Below are positions 59,537-64,000 of a stretch of DNA of 64,000 nt, piece by piece; the first letter of the stretch is position 1, and each line of letters starts with the position of its first letter. The DNA comes from Paragyromitra xinjiangensis. Lineage: Eukaryota; Ascomycota; Pezizomycetes; Pezizales; Discinaceae. The stretch spans positions 2,728,001 to 2,792,000 of the forward strand of contig JBCAMK010000001.1 of NCBI GenBank assembly GCA_038503065.1, given 5' to 3'. The position numbers and the translations under genes were made by a program. The notes beneath the pieces were generated by a model. That model searched no databases. It saw nothing but the letters and a program-made list of their open reading frames with translations, and had not been told where the DNA came from.

Positions 59537-60885
59537 ATCCTATAATAGGTGGCAACTCCTAGAAAAGCTCGGACTTCCGTTACTGAGTCGCAGGCAGGCC
59601 AAAGTACGATCTTTTCCACCTTCTTTGCATCAGGAAACCGCCCTTCTTCCGTACAGACGAATCCCACGATTTTAATTCCAGGCTTGCACCAGGACGACTT
59701 AATTCCCGCCACTGTGGCACCTGCTCTCTCGTAGTCTGCTAGGACTCGGTCCAAATTGACGATATGCTCCTGTACGAATCTCCGAATTCCAGGGCTTATT
59801 TCCTCGTCATCATAGCGCGAGGTTGGTCCTTTTACACCTACGTCGTCGAGAAAGACTCTGCAGCGTTCTGGAATATTATCATGCTGCGCTTTGGAATTGA
59901 TTCGCTGAAATGCCTGCACTGAATTCGTGCCTCCTTGCACCATTCGAGTATACCGAAGCAAGCCTAAAGGTGTCTGAATAGCAGTCATATCTCTGCTTTC
60001 CTCCGCTAAATCCACCTGATCATAGCCGGAGAATAGATCGATAATTGAAGCTATTGCCATTCCAGCGAATTCCTCACTGAATTCGTCAACCCTAGGAGGC
60101 AATGCCGCATCTAATATCGTATGGCTGTTGGCTTTAGTGAAAGAGGCGACTAATCGATGCCCGCCCTGCTTTTTCTTGACTAGAAACCAAGGATTTCGAT
60201 ACGGCCCGCGGCAGCGCTCTAGAGTGCCTCCTGCCATCCGCGCCTTTAGGATTTCAATAACCTCTCCTTCCAGGGCTCTGGGTGTCTTGAAAGGAGCTTC
60301 CTGCCAGGGCACGTGTGGAATCGTCCGAATTACGTGTGGAGGCTCAACTTCCGACTTGAATAAGCCAATTTCTGTGAATTCGAACGCCACGGCAGCTTCC
60401 CTATTGTATAGCATTTCCATCAAAAGCTCTCGCTCCTTCGGCTGAAGATGGCCTATGTCCATTTCCGCTATTCTTTCTTTCGTGAGGCGAGACCCTCGTG
60501 GAACACTGCTGAATTTAGGCGTAAGGATATGATCGAAAGGGCCAACAGGCTTATCCAGCCCTCGTCTCTTTTCTTCCTTCAGGCAATCCTGCTTCCAATT
60601 CGGATTTCCTTCTGCAGCGCCGCCATCACCTTTGACGTTCTGCGGGCGCACCTTCTCCTTCTTATTCTTATACAGCCTCCTGCCGCTTACTCCACTTCCC
60701 GCTCGCTGAATTTCATTCCAAACTGCCATACACCGCCGCATCCGCACCTCTCTTTCCGCACCTCGCAAGACTCCGCGTCGACGCGGAGTCTCCTGCGCTC
60801 TTCCGACCACACCCCTCACTTCCGCCACTTCCACCACTTCCGCCACTTCCTCCGGAGGTTTCCGCCGCCTCTTCTCAGTAAGCAC
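59434..60885 (-). CDS. Reverse transcriptase region of pol
   Basis: Typical Ty3/gypsy RT. After a basic, Lys/Arg-rich linker come ARMAGGTLERCRGPYRNPWFLVKKK, IASIIDLFSGYDQVDL (first catalytic Asp) and the catalytic FLDDVGVKGP (the YxDD-type box), then CTEEGRFPDAKKVEKI and FLGVATYYRIWIEGF at the start of the connection domain. The frame is lost near KGVVSYG. One missing base restores KGV-FVWAEEQEEAM, which begins the RNase H-side frame. The GCGTCGACGC palindrome occurs in the linker at 60775-60784. Confidence 0.9.
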   Translation of the reverse strand: MLTEKRRRKPPEEVAEVVEVAEVRGVVGRAQETPRRRGVLRGAEREVRMRRCMAVWNEIQRAGSGVSGRRLYKNKKEKVRPQNVKGDGGAAEGNPNWKQDCLKEEKRRGLDKPVGPFDHILTPKFSSVPRGSRLTKERIAEMDIGHLQPKERELLMEMLYNREAAVAFEFTEIGLFKSEVEPPHVIRTIPHVPWQEAPFKTPRALEGEVIEILKARMAGGTLERCRGPYRNPWFLVKKKQGGHRLVASFTKANSHTILDAALPPRVDEFSEEFAGMAIASIIDLFSGYDQVDLAEESRDMTAIQTPLGLLRYTRMVQGGTNSVQAFQRINSKAQHDNIPERCRVFLDDVGVKGPTSRYDDEEISPGIRRFVQEHIVNLDRVLADYERAGATVAGIKSSWCKPGIKIVGFVCTEEGRFPDAKKVEKIVLWPACDSVTEVRAFLGVATYYRIWIEGFAIIARRLFFLQRKGVVSYGRKNRRKQWK

Positions 60886-60901
60886 CTCCGCGCTTACTGA
60901 G
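60874..60901 (-). other. Perfect hairpin at the protease stop codon
   Basis: CTCAGTAAGC and GCTTACTGAG form a 10-bp perfect stem with an 8-nt loop. The protease stop TAA lies in the first arm, and RT continues in another frame. It could be a recoding element or coincidence. Confidence 0.6.
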
Positions 60902-61595
60902 ATCTCCCGTTTCCCGAGCTCTGCTCACGCCTCCTTCGCATCCACTGCCCCTTTGCTTCCCTTACTGAAGTGCGCGCATATCCTTCAGGCGGAACTGCCA
61001 TGAATTTGGCCTTCTTTAGGCGATCAGAGGACCAAATAGTGCCCCACATTGAGCCGTCGTCCTTATTCGTCCACTTTAGTAAGGCAGCTCGCTCGAATGG
61101 GCGCCCTAATACGAATTCGCCTTCCATTCCTGGAGATGCAAATATTGGTGTATAAACCACGGCACCTCCCACACTAACGGGCGCTTCGTGAATACAGCAA
61201 GTCAGAGGTGTGGAATCTCCAGTAATTCCGGTCATGGTCCAGTCCACTTGGTCGTCGTATGGCAAATTCAAACTCTCGAACTCCGACCAACCCATTCGAT
61301 TGATTTCTGATCCATTATCTCCCGTTGGCTGCAGCAAAACGCCGTTGATACTGATGGGAATTAGGCCTGACTCAGCAGCGTATTCGACTTGATGCCTAAT
61401 TCTCCGAGTCTGGGAATCGCGTGGAGATGCGTGTGCTTTGGAAACCTTCGCAGCTGGCGCTGGCGGCACGCCCCTGCCGTATAGATATTTCTTGAAGGGA
61501 GGAGAAATAGAGACTAATTCTGAAATACTGATATTGATCGACTTTTCCGTTGCCAGTCTGTGGAAAAGCTCTTCTTCGGAGGGGCGCCTGTGGCA
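60894..61595 (-). CDS. Retropepsin-like protease region of pol
   Basis: This region continues in the same frame as gag, but two stops (TAG AGA TGA) separate them, and an alternative frame across the junction also looks coding. The stretch SPPFKKYLYGRG leads to the protease domain, where the active-site motif reads GDNGSEIN instead of the more common DSG. VLGRPFE further on is a typical flap-end motif. The product should cleave the Gag-Pol precursor. The frame ends in TAA at 60896-60894, and RT continues in another frame. A perfect 10-bp stem with 8-nt loop lies exactly at this stop. Confidence 0.7.
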   Translation of the reverse strand, partial: CHRRPSEEELFHRLATEKSINISISELVSISPPFKKYLYGRGVPPAPAAKVSKAHASPRDSQTRRIRHQVEYAAESGLIPISINGVLLQPTGDNGSEINRMGWSEFESLNLPYDDQVDWTMTGITGDSTPLTCCIHEAPVSVGGAVVYTPIFASPGMEGEFVLGRPFERAALLKWTNKDDGSMWGTIWSSDRLKKAKFMAVPPEGYARTSVREAKGQWMRRRREQSSGNGRSQ

Positions 61596-61601
61596 TCATC
61601 T

Positions 61602-63866
61602 CTAAGGAGCTCTTCGTGGCGCAACGGGCTTCTTTTCCGGCTTCTTCGTAGGCTTATCTTCCTGCATCTCCACTTCCACAGTTTCTACTGGAGGATATGC
61701 TCTAGGCCTGGGTGCCCGAGCATTTGGCAACCCTTCCTGCCTCTCAATTCTTTTCCTCAGATCTTCCACCTTCTCCTTCTTCACTGGCGCCCTGCGCTTC
61801 TCCACACGCGCAGGTTTGACTGCAGAAACGTACCAATTCGCCTCTTCCTCTGATTCCGAATCCGAATCCAGCTCCGACTCCAACTCTTCCTCCACAACCT
61901 CCTCCTCGCTGCTTTCTTCATCTAATTCCCCTAAACGCGCCATTCTGACTTCGAAGCTCGGACCGCGGCTAGGACTGGGCGCAGCCTTAATTCGCCTCAC
62001 GCCTGGCTGTTGCGGCGGCTGCGGAGGTTGCTGCTGCTCTCGGGCTTCCACTTGCTGCAGCATATTCCTTCCCGTACTTCTCTCCCATGGCTCAACCACC
62101 TCTCCTCCGGACCCTTCTCCTCCCCAGTGAATCCTCCCGCCTACAGCCCTGTGCACTAATCCAGCGCGTTCTTTGGCCATCAAAGCAGGGCATTGATTCT
62201 TCAAATGCGCAGGATCTGCACAGAAGATGCAACGTCTTGCCGGAGCGTACTGAAGATTTGACGCATACTGAGGATTCGGAGCGTACTGCTGAGCAGGCTG
62301 CGAATTCCGAAGCGGAATTGCATTTGCTCCCGAAGCAGGTCCTGGCGCGTTATAGGCTTGCGGCGGAGGTGCTCTGGCGCCGACGTTGGCTCTGCTAAAA
62401 CTCTCCATAAATTGCGCCTGTTGGCGTAAAACCATGGCTTCCATACGCTTCGAAATGTCGTCGATTGCGCTCGTGACATCTATATTGTGGGCCTGGCGTT
62501 GAATTGGCTGCACAACTTGCGCAGTCGGCTGCGGCTGCGGCTGCGGCTGCGGCTGCGAACCTCCGAAACTGGCTGATACTGAAGGCTTCGGCTTCGTTTC
62601 CTGCGCTAAAAGCTGATCAAAAAGTGCTTCTGAAGAAAACTCACCTTTCTTCATCAATTCTTCTGTGCGAAGTGTGCCTAAGCAGTAATCCTGAGCTTCT
62701 TTCTTAATTAGGGCATATTTGCCTTGGAAGGAGCTGGGCAAGTTGACGTCCAATTTGAACTTGATTATCAGCTTCCTGGCGAGGTCTAATTGCAGCCCTC
62801 CCAGAAACAGCTGAATCTCTTGATACTCCGAAAGCATGCCTGTGGCCTTTAGGCTGGTGGAAACTGCCGTAAAGGTGCGCACAAAAGGGCGTATATCACC
62901 TGTTTTCTTCTTCTGCGCATTAGTCAGCTCTTCCAGAAACCTTACCGTATACATCTGCTGCTTCGTATCCTGCGCTCTATACTCCTCCAAAATCTCCCTG
63001 CGCAACGCCTGCCAGTCTCCATCTGCATATCCTTGCAAATAACGAATCGTGGCGCCAATAGAGCTGACACAATAGAGAGGGAGCTTCTTCACAGCCGCCT
63101 TCTCCGACTCTCCGAATTCTTCATATAGAAGCTCATAATGCTCTAGGAAATCCGTGGCATCGTTTCCATCGAAATGCGGGGCGCCGTGGGTTCCAGGAAA
63201 GGGCATATGCGTCAACTGCTTCCGAAGACCTTCGATAAGCAAATCTGCAGAGCCGGCAGTAAGTGGCGTGCCTGCTGTTGGCGTGGAATTGACTGTGGAC
63301 CGTGGAGTCGACATGCTTATTGCGATTGATAGGGCGAATACGGTTAATACTGTGAGTGCTGCGAATTCTGCTGTGAATCGTACGAAGTCTGATTCTTTCT
63401 GCTCTTTTCGCGGGGCATTGGGGGGGTATACGTCTCCCGTGGCGTCTGCTGACTTCTTGCAAATTCGGCAGCTGAATCTCCGAGATCCCGTATTAAATGT
63501 ACAGCCTAGCCCTTCCTCAGAAGACTTCCCTGCCACAAATTTTTCTTTGCGCAGTCCGTCGCTCTTAGCAAGCCAACCTCTGCCGCAATAGGCACAGTCT
63601 AATCCGCTGCGGAATTTCTCTGCCGCCTCAATTGCTCTATATCCCGTAACTTCGCAGCCTATTCCGCACAGGGAATTCTCTGCCGAAGAAAACTCTTCTA
63701 GTGTCCTATAGCGTCTCCACAGTCTATTCCGCCGTGGGAATTCTCTGCCGAATAGCCTCTCTAAATCCCGTGCCTTCCGCGTGTGCGTGTTTGTGCGATT
63801 CGCTGCGTGACTGCTTTTCTTCGTGCCTAGGCCTAGCGTATCAATCTCTCTGGTCGAAGGGACCAT
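61602..63866 (-). CDS. Gag polyprotein with long N-terminal extension
   Basis: The frame is open from inside the LTR. An ATG overlaps the LTR end (63866) and a second, at 63314 (MSTPRSTVNS), is where the conserved Gag appears to start. The capsid-like region has ATDFLEHYELLYEEFGESEKAAVKKLPLYC and ITNA/LEELTNAQKKK-type helices, typical of gypsy Gag. A Pro/Gln-rich linker leads to the zinc knuckle CIFCADPAHLKNQC (CX2CX4HX4C), followed by acidic and Lys/Pro-rich tails. The 184-residue extension before 63314 has Cys pairs (CAYC, CRIC) and three imperfect 33-bp repeats in its DNA. Gag packages the element RNA in the cytoplasm. The frame ends with TAG at 61604-61602. Confidence 0.85.
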   Translation of the reverse strand: MVPSTREIDTLGLGTKKSSHAANRTNTHTRKARDLERLFGREFPRRNRLWRRYRTLEEFSSAENSLCGIGCEVTGYRAIEAAEKFRSGLDCAYCGRGWLAKSDGLRKEKFVAGKSSEEGLGCTFNTGSRRFSCRICKKSADATGDVYPPNAPRKEQKESDFVRFTAEFAALTVLTVFALSIAISMSTPRSTVNSTPTAGTPLTAGSADLLIEGLRKQLTHMPFPGTHGAPHFDGNDATDFLEHYELLYEEFGESEKAAVKKLPLYCVSSIGATIRYLQGYADGDWQALRREILEEYRAQDTKQQMYTVRFLEELTNAQKKKTGDIRPFVRTFTAVSTSLKATGMLSEYQEIQLFLGGLQLDLARKLIIKFKLDVNLPSSFQGKYALIKKEAQDYCLGTLRTEELMKKGEFSSEALFDQLLAQETKPKPSVSASFGGSQPQPQPQPQPTAQVVQPIQRQAHNIDVTSAIDDISKRMEAMVLRQQAQFMESFSRANVGARAPPPQAYNAPGPASGANAIPLRNSQPAQQYAPNPQYASNLQYAPARRCIFCADPAHLKNQCPALMAKERAGLVHRAVGGRIHWGGEGSGGEVVEPWERSTGRNMLQQVEAREQQQPPQPPQQPGVRRIKAAPSPSRGPSFEVRMARLGELDEESSEEEVVEEELESELDSDSESEEEANWYVSAVKPARVEKRRAPVKKEKVEDLRKRIERQEGLPNARAPRPRAYPPVETVEVEMQEDKPTKKPEKKPVAPRRAP
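63849..63865 (-). promoter_or_regulatory. Primer-binding-site-like sequence
   Basis: Immediately inside the 5' LTR the minus strand reads TGGTCCCTTCGACCAGA. TGG is the usual start of a tRNA 3'-end complement, but TGGTC...GACCA can also fold on itself. The priming tRNA was not identified; self-priming as in Tf1-like elements is another option. Confidence 0.5.
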
Positions 63867-64000
63867 TGTGGGCGAGTGCGTAGGAGACTCTGCCAGTTTG
63901 ACGCAGAGATCTGATATTCGCTGCCTTCGCGCTGTGAAGAAGAGGCTGCGTCGACGCGGACTTCGATGTCCTATAGCGAGGCACATATATGCGGATTATT
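63866..64000 (-). repeat. 5' LTR, partial (135 bp visible)
   Basis: Identical to 51239-51373 except one C/T difference. The rest of this LTR, the target duplication and the other half of the disrupted host gene lie beyond the window. Confidence 0.92.

Larger units (their letters stand above)
51239..64000 (-). mobile_element. Large Ty3/gypsy LTR retrotransposon with accessory ORFs (5' end outside window)
   Basis: Order on the minus strand: 5' LTR (partial), primer-binding-like site, gag, protease, RT, RNase H, integrase, a 440-aa ORF, a minisatellite, a 2OG/Fe(II) oxygenase-like ORF, polypurine tract, 3' LTR. RT-RNaseH-integrase order defines Ty3/gypsy; no chromodomain is visible at the integrase end. 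With a 402-bp LTR the full element would be about 13.0 kb, large for the class because of about 5.7 kb between pol and the 3' LTR. The LTR copies differ at 1 of 135 visible positions (51301 T versus 63928 C, a CpG site), so the insertion looks young. The element is GC-rich with intact CpGs and does not look RIP-mutated. Several frames are nevertheless interrupted. Confidence 0.92.

Noticed and set aside
1..64000. CRISPR arrays, bacterial operons or a secondary-metabolite cluster
   Set aside because: The genes are intron-bearing fungal genes of unrelated function; no regular direct repeats with unique spacers and no PKS, NRPS or terpene synthase were seen.

Overview
The window looks like nuclear DNA of a filamentous ascomycete (Pezizomycotina). 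The host genes carry many short GT-AG introns (about 35-135 bp) with CTRAC-type branch sites. The gene content fits too: an AA9 copper monooxygenase, a GPI-anchored GH16, a fungal-type BTB protein, a VAMP7/Nyv1-like SNARE, and a DLH/SnoaL-like protein. Long AT-rich, stop-rich intergenic stretches resemble fungal repeat graveyards. A Leotiomycete is only a guess. Gene calls below come from reading the translations and splice sites by eye; no search was run.

Layout of the host part (1-51.2 kb). 1-6 kb is decayed repeat DNA with inverted repeats, a TA-flanked terminal-inverted-repeat element (2090-2924) and a 14-bp minisatellite. 6.1-9.9 kb is a many-intron, membrane-anchored amidohydrolase of the CE9/imidazolonepropionase-like type. 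A 131-bp MITE lies at 10.8 kb. Then come a GH16 (12.6-14.1 kb, minus), a BTB protein (17.6-18.7 kb, minus), a VAMP7-like SNARE (19.7-20.6 kb), an AA9 LPMO (23.4-24.8 kb), a membrane protein split by a frameshift at a C6 run (25.2-26.7 kb), a DLH/SnoaL-like protein (26.9-28.1 kb) and a glutathione S-transferase (30.3-31.2 kb). Next are a DDHD phospholipase (34.7-37.6 kb), a pogo-like MITE beside a tRNA-Lys(CTT) (38.2-38.5 kb), a C2H2 zinc-finger gene (39.1-39.9 kb, minus), a multi-TM gene and a Ser/Thr-rich gene that both look damaged (42.9-45.9 kb, minus), two unrecognised genes (47.4-50.2 kb) and a truncated integrase-core-like gene (50.3-51.2 kb, minus).

51,239-64,000 is one large Ty3/gypsy LTR retrotransposon on the minus strand. 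It has a full 3' LTR (51,239-51,640), but only the first 135 bp of the 5' LTR fall inside the window, so the full element is about 13 kb. It inserted into the integrase-like gene. Gag (zinc knuckle), protease, RT, RNase H and integrase are all recognisable, though several reading-frame breaks interrupt them.

The element is unusual downstream of pol. It carries about 5.7 kb of accessory DNA: a 440-aa ORF of unknown function, a roughly 0.9-kb minisatellite, and an ORF whose motifs (HxD, distal His, following Arg) match a 2-oxoglutarate/Fe(II) dioxygenase, followed by an acidic tail and a basic nuclear-localisation-like end. A palindrome with core GCGTCGACGC occurs seven times in the element (both LTRs and most ORFs) and nowhere else that I could find in the window. 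The accessory dioxygenase and the repeated palindrome are the strongest candidates for something undescribed.
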